Origin: Liolophura sinensis
Taxonomy: Eukaryota > Mollusca > Polyplacophora > Chitonida > Chitonidae
Direction: 5' to 3'
Length of the DNA stretch: 64,000 bases
NCBI RefSeq assembly: GCF_032854445.1
Contig: NC_088304.1
Coordinates: forward strand, 25,805,704-25,869,703
The translations under genes were made by a program, and so were the position numbers. Shown piece by piece: positions 1-11,300 of the stretch. Position 1 is the first letter of the stretch. The number at the start of each line of letters is the position of its first letter. The notes below the pieces were generated by a model. That model made no database searches, was not told the origin of the DNA, and worked only from the letters and a program-made list of their open reading frames with translations.

Positions 1-275
1 AGTTACGTGTGAATGTCGTCGCTGCTCTAGTTCTATTCGGTATTTTATTTATTTATTTGGTTGGTGTTTTATGCTGTACTTGGGAATATTTCACTTATAC
101 GACGGCGGCCAGCATTATGGTGGGAGGAAACTGAGCAGAGCCCGGAGGAAACCTACGACTATCAGCAGGTTTCTATTCGGTATGTTATAACCTTATATAT
201 TGGTAAGTTTCATGTGATTGTTTATTAAATGTGATGTATACACAGGATTTAGGTGTTCTACATAAGTGACATGAA
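1..275 (+). repeat. Dispersed repeat family A copy, split by a SINE
   Basis: The first 30 bases (GTTACGTGTGA...GTCGTCGCTGCTCT) and the segment after about 184 match the family A repeat seen at 41.7, 44.1, 49.9 and 62.8 kb. A SINE at 44-170 separates the two parts. The left end lies outside the window. Confidence 0.6.
44..170 (-). mobile_element. SINE family 1, 3' part, inverted
   Basis: This is the reverse complement of the common SINE tail (GGTGTTTTA, ATATTTCACTTATACGACGG, AGCATTATGGTGGGAGGAAA). It is bounded by a 13-bp target-site duplication, TTCTATTCGGTAT, at 31-43 and 171-183. The tRNA-like head is missing, so this is a 5'-truncated insertion. Confidence 0.85.
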
Positions 276-305
276 ATGAATTTCATTTTTTTTTACTTCT
301 CCTTT

Positions 306-454
306 TGTAGTGTTATGTATACTAGCGCATTGTATCATGGGATAGCTTGCCAGTGTCCAGGCATCCTGAAGTAAACATGTTCCTCAGTTCCAGTCAAATC
401 CTGTTTGATGTTGTCTGTTTACCCTCACTAGATCGTAACAGCGTTAACACTACA
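306..454 (+). repeat. 5' LTR
   Basis: This 149-bp repeat starts TGTAGTGTTA and ends TAACACTACA, a perfect 10-bp terminal inverted repeat. It matches 4418-4566 along its whole length with scattered substitutions. Confidence 0.92.
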
Positions 455-475
455 TGGTGTCAGAAGTGCTTGGGA
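455..475 (+). other. Primer-binding site
   Basis: TGGTGTCAGAAGTGCTTGGG directly follows the 5' LTR and has the TGG start typical of a tRNA 3'-end primer site. The primer tRNA species is not assigned. Confidence 0.7.
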
Positions 476-659
476 CCGAACAGACCAGAACTATTTAACG
501 AACTTGGTAAAATTTATTGACATTCGTAGTTGTTAATTTGACGATGAGTCAAACTGGTACAACAACAAAGCGGTGAAATTTCCACACCTTTACACTTAAG
601 CGTTCCTTAATCAGGGGAAAACACTTTCATGAAATTTGAAATTTTTGTTCCTGCAAAAG

Positions 660-1500
660 TTGTGTCCCCTTAACCAGAATGGCTACACATGACCCTGACA
701 GTGAAGGCGATGTTCCACGGCCACAACCTAGGGGTTATATCGCAAATATACCTGATCCAGGTAAATTACATGTTTCTAATGGAAATCTTGAGCAATAATT
801 GGAGAAGATTTCACCGCCAGTGGAAAAATTACAAGGTTGCATCACGACTAGAAAGTGAACCATCCAGTTATCCAGTGCTGTTCTTCCTCTCCGGTATGCG
901 TGTATTGGAGAGGAAGCTATGGAAATCTACGATGGATTGGCCTTTACAGGAACAAAGGATGTAAATGACCTTGACAGTGTTATCATCAAATTTGAAGAAT
1001 TTTGCGTTATTGAAGCTCATGAAGTCTATGAAAGTTACATGTTTGATGAGCGATTTAAAGAACCGTCAATTGGCGCTTATATTGCCGCTGGCGGAAACAT
1101 GTAATTTCGACAAACTGGAGGACAGAATAATGCGCGACCAGGTGGTGGTAGGTGTGACAGAGGCTGTTGTCCGTGAAATAATGAGGACAAAAAGCTCACA
1201 TTAGCCCATTGCATAGAAATTTGCAGGGCGTACGAGCCACCCAGAAGCCAGGCAAAAACTATGTCAAATAATGATGCCGGTGCGTCTGTAGATATTGACA
1301 GATTGCAAAGTCTGAAACAGAGAGACTTTCACAAACGTAAAAACAAGCGTCAATCTTCAAAAACGTCACAATCCAAGTCTTGTAATCGGTGTGGCAGAAA
1401 ACCACAAAGATATGAAAACTGTTCAGTGAAAGACGCTACTTGTAAGAAGTGCTCCAAAATTGGAAATTTTCCTTTAGATGTCCGTCTTCACGTACTGTAG
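660..1500 (+). pseudogene. Gag remnant with zinc knuckles
   Basis: Broken reading frames between 689 and 1500 correspond to the Gag region. The C-terminal part (1261-1500) is basic and carries two Cys pairs, CNRCG and CKKCSKIGNF. These resemble the paired CCHC knuckles of some Gypsy nucleocapsids, although the expected His and last Cys are partly lost. Gag would package element RNA. Stops and frameshifts show that the gene is dead. Confidence 0.7.
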
Positions 1501-1589
1501 GAAACGTGAGCAAGGACAGTAATTGCGCGTTTCTTGGACCCGTAACATACGGCAGTGAAAATCCGTGAAACGTTGAAGTCAAGGTTGGA

Positions 1590-1892
1590 GATAAAAAGAT
1601 TGTGATATTCAAAGTAGATACAGGAGCTGACGCAACTGTGATTCCAGCTGGACTCATTTCTGATATTAAAGTGTCGCTGAAGAAAACTGTGAAAAAGTTA
1701 TTCGGACCAGGCGGAAGACAGCTTTCTGTACGAGGAGAGTTTGATACAATTCTTTGCTGTAATAGACAGAACACTGAACAAACCGTTTATGTGGTGAATG
1801 GTCTGAGAGAACCATTAAGCCGACCTGCAATCACAGCGCTCAAACTTCTACAACGCATCAATGTTTTTGACGAGACACGCAGCTCTAATTAG
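1590..1892 (+). pseudogene. Retrotransposon aspartic protease remnant
   Basis: The frame contains FKVDTGADATVIP, the active-site DTGA motif of retropepsins, preceded by a typical beta-strand (VGDKKIVIFKVD). In intact elements this domain processes the Gag-Pol polyprotein. It lies between Gag and RT as expected and ends at a stop at about 1890. Confidence 0.85.
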
Positions 1893-1959
1893 AGTACGGT
1901 TTGTGGTCTCAGGACTGGGTAAATTGAATAAGAGCTAAAAAAAATGTCTACGCCAAAGG

Positions 1960-2960
1960 ACGCTTCGCTTTTCCTTTGATGTCAAAGGTCAAGGATGAAT
2001 TCACAAACCACCGGAGTGGTGCGCGCCAATTGTTGTAGTGCCAAAAACTAATGGACCAGTGACAGTATGCTTTGATCTCACGAAACTTAATGAAAGCGTT
2101 CTTCGAGTAAACTATCCCCTTCCAGTTATGGATCAGTTATTAGCACAACTGTCGGGTGCCAGTGTGCTTTCAAAGCTTGAATGAGTCACACGATTTCAAA
2201 GAATGGCATAGCCAAGGATCCGGCAAGAGTTGCTGCAGTCGAGAAATTTCCTAGACCGACAAACGTGACCGAGATTCGTTATTGATTTATTTTATTGGCG
2301 TTTTACGACGTACTCAAGAATATTTCACTCACACGACGGCGGTCAGCGGTTATGGTGGGTGGAAACCGGGCAAAGCACGGGGGAACCGAGATTCGACTTC
2401 TTGGAATGGTTAATCACGTTGGGAAATTTGCTAAGAACTTAGCCGAAACTACAAAACCATTACGCGACCTACTAGTGAAGGATAATCAGTGGTTATGGGT
2501 TGATTCTCAAGAGACTGCATTTGTACAGATTAAGAAGGATCTGAGTACAGCGCCAGTGCTTGCTCATTATAATGCTAAACTTCCCATCAAACTCTCTTGT
2601 GACCCGTCTTCCTACGCCCTTGGTTCCGTTCTTCTCCAGGTGGACAAGGGAGACTGGAGACCAGTGTCAAAAGTCTCACGTTCTATGACTGCCACTGAGC
2701 CAAGATACGCACAGGTGGAACGCGAAACATTGGCCGTGACATGGTCATGCGAGAAGTTTGCCGACTTTCTAGTTGGTTTGAATTGTTTTGAGATAGAGAG
2801 TGATCACAAACCTCACATAACGTTGCTCAAAACTAAACAACTGGACACATTACCACCAAGAATACAGCGTTTCAGGATGAGACTGATGCGATGTATGTAT
2901 GAGGTGAAATATACAGCTGGGAAAAACCTAACTATTGTAGATGCACTTTCACGTGTCTAG
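1960..2960 (+). pseudogene. Reverse transcriptase-RNase H remnant
   Basis: The 5' part (about 1990-2175) encodes RT fingers-palm sequence such as WCAPIVVVPKTNG and LNESVLRVNYPLP. It ends in a disrupted segment where the YxDD region is missing. After a nested SINE the frame resumes (2396-2960) with the RT thumb and connection, then RNase H: the KPLRDLL, DPSSYALGSVL and PRYAQVERETLAV blocks and the end motif GKNLTIVDALSR. The central RT catalytic region is deleted, so the enzyme cannot be functional. Confidence 0.9.
2279..2384 (-). mobile_element. SINE family 1 fragment nested in Gypsy pol
   Basis: A reverse-complement SINE tail (GGCGTTTTACGACGTACTCA...GGGTGGAAACCGGGC) is flanked by a perfect 11-bp target duplication, ACCGAGATTCG, at 2268-2278 and 2385-2395. 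The element therefore inserted after the LTR retrotransposon was in place. Confidence 0.92.
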
Positions 2961-2986
2961 TAAGTCGACAAGATGATAGTGATTTT

Positions 2987-4291
2987 GTGCAGGAAAGCGA
3001 AACTAATATGTTCATCAATGTTGGTATTGAAAACATGCCTGCCACGGAAAATCGTCTGAACCAGATTCGAGTTAAACTGAGGGATGACATCGTTACGTTT
3101 AGAGTGATGGGATACTGTTTGACTGAATGGCCCAGTTCAGTCAAGACAGATAACCATTTACGCCGATACTGGTGTGTAAGACATGAACTGGCGGTTCAGC
3201 AAGGGCTACTGCTATTCAACAGTAGGCTAGTGATTCCAGAAGTGTTGAGGCGAGACATACTTGATAAGTTACATACAGGACAAAAGGGCTCTAGCTCAAA
3301 CTTCTGTGTAGTGGCCAGGACTTTCAGTGGACTTGAAGACTAAAATAGAAAACTGCTCACTTTGTGTGAAAGAAAGAAAACAAAAACCGGAACCATTACT
3401 ACCTTCAAAAACACCTGACTATCCTTGGCAAAAAGTAGGGATGGACTTGCTTGAGTAGAAAAAGAACAGCTATCTTGTGGTTGTAGATTACTATTCACGG
3501 TTCATTGAGATTGCCTACTTGACATCGACCACATCTGTGCGTGTTATTGAACACCTGAAATCCATATTCTCAAGACATGGGATTCCTGAATTGGTCGCAT
3601 CCGACAATGGTCCTCAATTCTCGTCGGGTGATTTTGCGAAATTCGGTGAGAAGTACGGATTTCGTCATACAACCAGCATTCCGCACTACCTTGAGGGTAA
3701 CGGTGAAGCGGAGAGAGCAGTGGGGACAGTTAAAGGATTTCTTAACAAAGCGGATGATCCTTACCTCGCCATGTTCAGTTACACCTTCTGAACTGATGAT
3801 GGAAGAAAACTCAGAACTAAAGTTCCAGTTTTGCTTTCTACACTTGTTCCTGATTTGGCATGGGAAAAACCTAGAATCAGCCGACCAAAAGCAGAAGAAG
3901 AGAGAAAAACGTAACTTCGATAATCTGCAAAAATCGAAGCCACTCCCTAAGTAAGGACAGGAAGTGTGGATAATGAAACCAGTGCAAACTGAAGCCACAT
4001 TGATTCGACAGGCAGGAACGCGATCCTATATTCTTAAAACTCCAACTGGGATCAGACGTCGAAACCGTTCTCAACTGGTTCCTAGAGTTACAAACGTCAG
4101 AGTTAGTGTTACTCATCCAAAGTAGATGTGTACCTTACTTGCAACAGAAACAACAGAACCTAGAGACTATGGACTGTACAAATGATTCTGATGAAGTTGT
4201 AAACAATAATCATAAGTTGGTCAACTCCCCGGACTGTCTTAAAACTGGCTCAAGCCGACAAGTAAAGAAACCGAACAGACTTGAATTGTAA
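2987..4291 (+). pseudogene. Gypsy integrase remnant and 3' tail
   Basis: The first part (2987-3345) matches the region linking RNase H to the integrase zinc-binding domain. The second (3477-3791) is the catalytic core: VVDYYSRFIEI holds the first Asp, VASDNGPQFSS the second Asp, and GNGEAERAVGT the Glu. Thus the DD(35)E residues are all visible. Later fragments (to about 4291) are a basic C-terminal tail. Stops at about 3343 and 3456 and frame changes inactivate it. Confidence 0.88.
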
Positions 4292-4402
4292 TTTGTGTTA
4301 AGTTTGAATATTTTCTAAGGAGAATGAGTCTTCTCATAATTGAAGGGAGTTTCAGTTTTACATTAACTGTTGCTTAAAATGTTGTGATAAATTGACTAAT
4401 AG

Positions 4403-4417
4403 CCCGAGAAAGGGGAA
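4403..4417 (+). other. Polypurine tract
   Basis: CGAGAAAGGGGAA directly abuts the 3' LTR, as expected for the plus-strand primer. Confidence 0.75.
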
Positions 4418-4566
4418 TGTAGTGTTATGTATACTCACGCATTGTATCAAAGGATAGCTTGCCGGTGTCATGGCATCGTGAAGTAAACGTGTTCCTCAGT
4501 TCCAGTCAAATCCTGTTTGGTGTTATCTGTTTACCCACACTAGATCGTAACAGTGTTAACACTACA
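4418..4566 (+). repeat. 3' LTR
   Basis: A 149-bp partner of the LTR at 306-454, with the same TGTAGTGTTA / TAACACTACA ends. Confidence 0.92.
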
Positions 4567-4675
4567 CCTACATGTTCTACGGAATCATAATTTTTAACAA
4601 TTTTAAGCATTATCGCGACTAGAACCCCTAAAACTCGGAGTTTCATTGATAAGAGGCCACATTTTACCAACTCAT

Positions 4676-4960
4676 ATTCTAACATAGTACACAGTTTGAA
4701 TGCTGATTTCACCCAGTCGCCTAGAACATACCTTGCGTCTTTCCAACACCACTGGGAACTGTTGACGGGAGATTCTCTTTGAATTATTATTTTTTTGCAT
4801 GCGTCCTATTTTCGCACTTTGTATACTTTCTCACGTTTTTAAAGGTTTTTGTTTTATATCATTTTGGGAATTCGCCCTGCGCGCGATTATTGACCTGGAA
4901 CATCCTTATTGGTTGACGGCTGATATATGAATGTTTCGACGCCTAGATCGCGCTACATGT
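4676..4960 (+). repeat. Dispersed repeat family B copy
   Basis: Diagnostic blocks are CACAGTTTGAATGCTGATTT, CGCCTAGAACATACCTTGCG, TCTTTCCAACA and ATTGACCTGGAACATCC-TTATTGGTTGACGGCTG. The same order recurs at 14.1, 27.7, 38.0, 47.9, 53.5 and 58.9 kb and, inverted, at 43.5 and 63.4 kb. It has no coding capacity, is about 300-330 bp long, and is probably a non-autonomous element of unknown class. Confidence 0.75.
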
Positions 4961-4966
4961 ACGATA

Positions 4967-6320
4967 GCACTTTAACCACTAGGCCACGGAAGACAACTTG
5001 CAGTTGGGACTACTGCATATTTCCACCTTGCTGTGTTTGAACCAAGAAGTATAAGGTGTTAATATTTAAGTAATTATACTCATAGAAAAATTGAACTCAT
5101 GAAGAAATGTTATATTGTTTTCTCTCAGTATTAAAGAACGTGTTAACTCAACAAACAAGGGTAAGTATTCATTAATCGTGACTTTATTTTGCACTAGATT
5201 TTTACATTTTCGATCAATGATCCACGTGCGTGAAAAAAACAAATGGTTAGCCAAAAGACACGTTAAGTGTGTAACAGAGGTGTGCGTGGCAGCTAAGCAG
5301 GTGTATCGAGAACATTCAAAACATCCAAATGAATCAGTTGCAAGTTCCTCATTCGTGTCTTAATGTCGAACTAGCCTGGCAGACTTATGTTGGTCACGTG
5401 TGCAATATCCTGGTAATTGTTTCCATCTTTCTACTAAAGTTTTTACATATTCTACTGTCATTTAGATACTGTATGTACTTCTGAAGTAGCCAGAAACTCA
5501 TACAGAGTCTCATATAATAAACGTCTTACAGCACGGAGAGTTGAAACGAGCACAGATGACAGTTAGCAAGTGGTCACACGTATTACCAGTGAAATACGGG
5601 CACGTGTCCATTTATCCCAGGGTTTTATTCTTACTGCTCACTTAGATGCTTAAACATTTATGCGACATTCAGACGAGAACTGGTACAACATCGCGGAACA
5701 CACATTTTTATGGTAATATTCTTATCATTTACCTTTATTGTTACATACTAAATAGGCAAAACACAAGATTTTCATCAATATGTAGACTGCCTTGCTACAA
5801 CTAATAAGCTTACCCAGACAGAAAAATGCAGTTCATTTAAAAATTGACATGATTTCTTCAGCTGGACTATGATTGGGTTCTGTAAATTTCCATTTCATTA
5901 TATGCCGCGATAATCCCCTCACGCTCTGGTGTCTAGTGAGAGAGACGTGATGGTTAATTATGCAAGAAAAGTTTCAACGTGCGTTATAGTTTAAAATCAG
6001 ATCTTGAGTCAAATCACCCGCTATATGATGATGACTGGACCAGAAGTTTGCCTGTATGATAAAGTCTGCAATCGTTGAAAATATGACCCTCGAGAGGGTT
6101 GTAACCACTGATCGTGTCTGACTACAGTGAGTACCCGGAGACAGTAAATATTTTACTGTTTACATTCAGTAATTGGGAGGACAGAGGAAGTTCGCTGAAA
6201 CAGATTATTTTCAACTAATGTCACAACCATCGACCATTAATGAAACAAGTGTGTGTGTGTGGGGGGGGGGGGGGGGCAGTATTGGAATTATCACCATGTC
6301 AATATTTATCCCCACGGCGT
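4967..6320. other. Non-coding stretch; weak family A remnant at 5530-5690
   Basis: No supportable gene is visible. A diverged inverted family A piece (CACACGTATTACCAGTGAAA, GGGTTTTATTCTTACTGCTCA) lies near 5530-5690, and a run of 16 or more G near 6262-6277 sits beside (GT)n. Confidence 0.5.
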
Positions 6321-6329
6321 AGTGTTTAT

Positions 6330-6461
6330 TTGCTTATTTTATTTACTTGATTGCTGTTTTACGCCGTACTCAAGAATATTTCACGTATACGACGGCGGCC
6401 ATCATTTTGGTGGGAGGAAACCGGGCAGAGCCCGAGGCAAACCCACGACCATCCGCGGGTT
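6330..6461 (-). mobile_element. SINE family 1, 3' part, inverted
   Basis: The inverted tail GCTGTTTTACGCCGTACTCA and TACGACGGCGGCCATCATTT run through to CACGACCATCCGCGGGT. The head is truncated. Target duplications are not obvious. Confidence 0.85.
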
Positions 6462-6699
6462 TTTTCAGTGAACTTTGATAAATAGTGCACCGTCCCTGTG
6501 TGAATCATGACGCGTAACTTAAATGTCGAACAAGTTGATGGAAGTGGCGGGTAAAGTTACAAAATTTCCCTCCAGGCTGTGGAAAGCGTCCTTGTCCTTT
6601 CTTCGTATGCTAAAGTGAGTACATTAAACATTTGTGTTCAAACACAAACACATTGTGTTTTCTTCACAACCTAATCTTGTTGTTGCATATACGTACAGT

Positions 6700-6935
6700 A
6701 TAGAGAGTAAGGCCAGAGCAGTGACGACAGTGTGATAGCTCTCAAATAATCACACGTGACAGTTGAAATACGACCTCGTCAATTTACTTCAGTCAGGGTT
6801 TTATTCTAACTGTTCATGTAAATGCACACATAATAGCGATTTACACGCCAACTAACACCATGATTTAAGCAGAATTAGGTAAAAAAAAAATACTGATGTT
6901 AATTGCAATTTATTACACTGGTCACTCGAAAAGCT
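6700..6935 (-). repeat. Dispersed repeat family A copy, inverted
   Basis: It contains CAGAGCAGTGACGACAGTGT, AGGGTTTTATTCTAACTGTTC-ATGTAAATGCA and GATGTTAATTGCAATTTATTA, the reverse complement of the copies at 41.7-44.3 kb. Confidence 0.75.
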
Positions 6936-7142
6936 GGTGTTTGTTCAGGCTGTTCCCCAGTAGAGAACACTGTGCGTGCGAACATTGATGTCTGCTATGA
7001 GAGGAAGCACATACGAAGCATCCTATACAGAAAAATATAGGATACCTCTGTATTACGTGGGTAACGGCCTTAGGTATTTGATAAATATGTTTAATTTATT
7101 TATATATCTATATTCACAAAATGAGGTTTGATGCTCATGTTT

Positions 7143-7316
7143 TATTTATTTCCATATTTGACTGGTGTTTAACGTCATACTAAATATTTATTCACTTACA
7201 AATAGGCGGTAACATTGACTATAGATGGCGCCCGAATCAGTGGGAGATGGATTCGAACACGCGACCTCATTGGTCAAGAGTGGTAGGGCTTTAACCATCT
7301 GAGTCAACCAGCCCTG
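7143..7316 (-). mobile_element. tRNA-derived SINE, third variant, inverted
   Basis: Read on the - strand it starts with a tRNA-like head: GGCTGGTTGACTCAGATGGT as an A-box-like segment, then GGTCGCGTGTTCGAATCC as a B-box-like segment. It ends with a GACGTTAAACACCAGTC-like tail and an AAATAAATAAAA tract. The middle differs from SINE family 1. I infer a related SINE sharing the 3' tail. Confidence 0.7.
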
Positions 7317-7319
7317 CTT

Positions 7320-8300
7320 GTCTTTTACATTACAGGGACCTGTGCAGTGAGGTTTGATACTCACGTTGTATTTATGGTTCTAGTTTTAAACACGGACTAA
7401 CACTTCCGTATTGTTCTCGTTTACCCTCAAAATTCAATTAAAAAGCATTGTTCTGCAAGAAACCAAAAACAAGAAACGTTAATCCTACAGTGTTTGCTCT
7501 ATTAAATATTCATGTTCTATAAATATTCATGTCTCACTTCTTGTATCAGTCACAGGTAAACTGACAGGTCCAGTGGAAGCGGACCATGGTGATATGGGAT
7601 GCTGTTTGCGTTATTCACATTAAGTCAGTAATTAACTGTTATAAATAAACTTACCTGCGCGGTAAGGTAACGCATCCCCGATGCCTCGTTCTTTTGCATA
7701 GTTTTTCAAGTTACTGTTTATGAAAAATGATGAGAACACAGTATTGAGCATTTCTACAGCGGTAAAGTTTAGTATTGCTTTGTAAGTAAAGATAATAGGC
7801 AATGTTAAAATTGAAACTATCAATCTTGTAAAGCTGATGTAAAATGACACCGTTGTGGTCTTTGTACATATGCAAGTTCAAGTAAGATGTACGATCTGGG
7901 GAGATATATGTGGGAGAAGTTGGCAACCTTCAAGGCGTGGATAATTCATAATAAAAAAAATCTTTTGTTTGAATAGGATCGGTATATAGCCAGTATAATC
8001 TATCCATTGTGTGTCCAGGGCATTTGTGTACAAGATAAAACAGAAGACACATACAGTTTTCTAGTACAAGGTTTCCATATAGCCACCTCTTTCTGACTAC
8101 ACCTGGCCGTGTTACACATTTAATGCTGCGGCGAAAACAACCGATACAGCCAGTAATGAAACGTTCGTGTTATTGTTAATTATTTAGTGTGTTTTGGGCA
8201 CCTTGTAGATCAGAGTGAACAGTCGTCAGAAGCATGGTTGTCTAGGCCAGTAACGGACAAATATGATCTTCATGACGCACGGTTTTCAGTGAGGTGAGAT
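7320..8300. other. Upstream flank of the lectin gene; no gene seen
   Basis: AT-rich sequence without a convincing exon or repeat. It probably contains the promoter of the lectin gene, but no TATA box or other element could be assigned. Confidence 0.4.
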
Positions 8301-8312
8301 TCAGCCACCGTC

Positions 8313-8364
8313 ATGACCGCCTCTTTCAGCCTACTTCTCACTTCGTTCCAGCTGATATTTGTTG
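8313..8364 (+). CDS. Lectin copy 1, exon 1: signal peptide
   Basis: ATG is followed by a hydrophobic run, MTASFSLLLTSFQLIFVG, and then a GTAAGT donor in phase 1. It is paired with exon 2 because both share phase and because the same pair recurs in copy 2. Confidence 0.8.
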
Positions 8365-11300
8365 GTAAGTGTACTTCAGTCTTGTGCATAAAATACAGGG
8401 AGAGGCTATTGCAGAGTCATCTAGATAAATAGCGAAACATAAACCAAATAATTGTTTGCAGGTTAAGATATGATTAAGATAGATTATATCAGCCTGTATT
8501 CCTCACATATAATCATGCACTTTTGCCAAGGGAGACATTTTAAAGCTCAGACACAGTTTTATATAAGTGAACTTGAACCCCTATCGATATGAAAAAGACC
8601 CTGGCGATTTGCTTTTCTTAAGCTCTTGAACATTTATGTTGCTGAGTATTTTCAACACAGCCAAAAACGTCAAATCAGTTCAGCTATCATTTTCAAGTTC
8701 AAAAATTTAGTACATATGTTCCTGAATACATTTGAAATAATGGAGTTGTAGTACGGTGAGGTAATTTTACATCCATTAGTATGGAAATGGCGTGTATACG
8801 GTAACTCTAAGTCACTGCCGTGTGGAATTCTTCGATGTAGTGGCTGTTTACTTGTGTTGCCTTGAACAGTCGATTGTAGCTCTTACACCGGTTGGTCATG
8901 TGCCCAACTTCATAAAAGCACTAAAGACTCTGAAGGAAAATGTTCCCAGTTGTGCTCAAAGTTTTCATAAGTAACTGGCATAAAAACAGGGTTCTTGTAA
9001 AGTTTGATGATACTGATCGAACACTACCATGTTTTCTATAAGGAAATATAATAAGACCATGTATAATTATCGCCAAGTTATTCAGCACATCTGCTAGGGC
9101 AGCATTCAAACGCCGTCAACAGCAACTTTTAAACACAAGTCCTGTGATTCGAGAATGTTGGTGTAACGTTACGGCCTTTATTTTACACGGGCACCGGTTT
9201 TGTAACTGTAGCTAGCATTTTGAGGAGTGCACACGGCGAAAAATTGCTTTCATTAATGCAAGAGTAAAAAAAAGATGACGTCAACGGGTTGCTTCACTAA
9301 CTTGCAGGCATTCATATGACTGGGACATACAAGTTAGAATGTCGACCCTGGTCGTTAGATGGAGTGGACAGAGCAGCAGACTTTCACTTCAGGAAGAGCT
9401 GTTACATGTCATCTACGTTCGCCCTAACATGGCCGGAGGCGAGCGATTTCTGCAGAAACAATGGTGGCCACCTGACCGTCAGTTCCAGCGTAATTGAAGA
9501 CGTAACGTATTCTGGCAGGGCTGGCTGTTTTTTCATAGGTCTCATCAAGGATTCCGTCTCTAACTGGAAGTGGCTAGACGGTGAGTTTTACTGCGATACG
9601 AATAATCAAAAGTTATTTTATTGTTCACCCGATACATTCTCTATTGACGCAACTTTCCTGGCGATGTGCTCAATGCATGGTTTTATAGATCATGGTTATT
9701 CTTTTAGTGAATAAACCGTAGTCATGCTACCTCTATCTTTCCACAGTGTATAGCAAGGGAATCTGGTTTTTTGTTTTCTGATCCACCATCATTCAGCAAA
9801 TTTTACGTTACTTTTCCAGCGTAGCGATATCGTTATGTAAATATAGTAGTTAGAGCGTTTGTGGCTGACTCAGCCAGTAATCCTAGGTCTTTCAAGTACG
9901 TGTGTAAAGATTAGATGGGGTGCACACATGAATAAAGCTGCTGGTTGGCTTGAAGTGTTCAGATTTGATTTATGGGGAGCGTGACGAAATGAAAAACAAT
10001 TCTGATGCGACTGTCGGTCGTAGTTTTCAATGTACACTTTTTTCAAAACGCCAGGAAGAAAATTTAATATAAGATCATGAGACAACTGTGCGCTCAATTT
10101 CAATAAGTATGTTAATTATTATAACTAACTTTAAAGCTCCTATACAATGGTTTGTAGTTTTCTCTAGAAGATACCTCGCCACAATGTGGATTCAATATTT
10201 CTAACCATAATTAACAGACTAACAGCTTCGTAAGGCCTCTTATTTTTGAGCTCTTTTATTCCTCTTTTTCTGTGATGTGGCGAGCGTGCAAGTTATAAAA
10301 CTCCAAACATGCACTGAGGACGGTGTATGTCCTAGTTATCGATGATTAGGTCATAAAACTAAACAACAAAAAACAAAAACAGTAGCCTACACTGATACAT
10401 CTTTTTTGATTTATTTATTTATTTGATCGGTGTTTTACGCCGTACTTAAGAATATTTCACTTATACGACGGCGGCCAGCATTATGGTGGGTGGAAACCGG
10501 GCAGAGCCCAGGGGAAACCCACGACCATCCGCAGGTTGCTCCAAGACCTTCCCACGTACGGATGTACATCTTTTTTGTATTGGACCCTGTAGAGTAGTGG
10601 AAACCAATGTACTCACAAAACATAATCTTTATTCAGACAAAAGCATTTTTCCAAAGGTAAAAATGAATCACTAAGGATCAAACTCTTTTTTGAAAGTGAT
10701 ACCTTGTTCCCCACAGTGACGTCGTCAGAATTTTGCAGAAATAATCGCTTTCTTATCGTACGCCGATTCTACGCCTTACCCTACTAGGTCCTTTACAGTG
10801 GAATACTAATCTATCACCATAGCTACACGACTGTATAATAGAAAAGTATATCAGCACAGCTCAGTTCTACTTTGTTTCAAAAACAATCTTATTGGTCGAC
10901 GGCTGGTGTACGAATGTCTGTTCTACGGACAAATCCCAAGTGCAGTTATCCTCATATGGTATGTGTGGTTGAGCATCAAGTTCTTCAGTTAGACGTTTGG
11001 AATTTTTAAGAATCCACATAACTTTGACGCCTGAAAATAGTTTGGACTTTTCCCAAAAGTACTTTTTGCCAAAATGACTGTAGTTCTAGTACTGGCTTCA
11101 TTAAGAGAGTAGATACAAGTTTGGTGATCCACCTTCTTGATCCTGCAATAAAGCCAGACTTCTGGGAGGATTTATTCGTCTTTTTTAATCCAGCAAAGTT
11201 GTGGTGTGGTTAGTGTGATGAGATGGTACGGATATACTCCTCTAACCGTCGTCAAATACCTTTCGCACAATACGATCCTTCAGAACATGATTGGCTGTAA

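Larger units (their letters stand above)
306..4566 (+). mobile_element. Degenerate Ty3/Gypsy LTR retrotransposon
   Basis: Two 149-bp LTRs flank remnants of gag, protease, reverse transcriptase, RNase H and integrase in the Gypsy order. The primer-binding site directly follows the 5' LTR and a purine tract directly precedes the 3' LTR. The coding region is broken by stops and frameshifts, and a SINE lies inside pol. The LTRs differ at roughly a dozen positions, so the insertion is old. No convincing target-site duplication is visible: CCTTT lies before and CCTAC after. The clade within Gypsy cannot be settled here. Confidence 0.92.

Noticed and set aside
6253-6471. ORF containing YSRIFHVYDGG
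   Set aside because: This peptide arises wherever the inverted SINE tail is translated (also 38.7 and 43.0 kb); it is not a gene.
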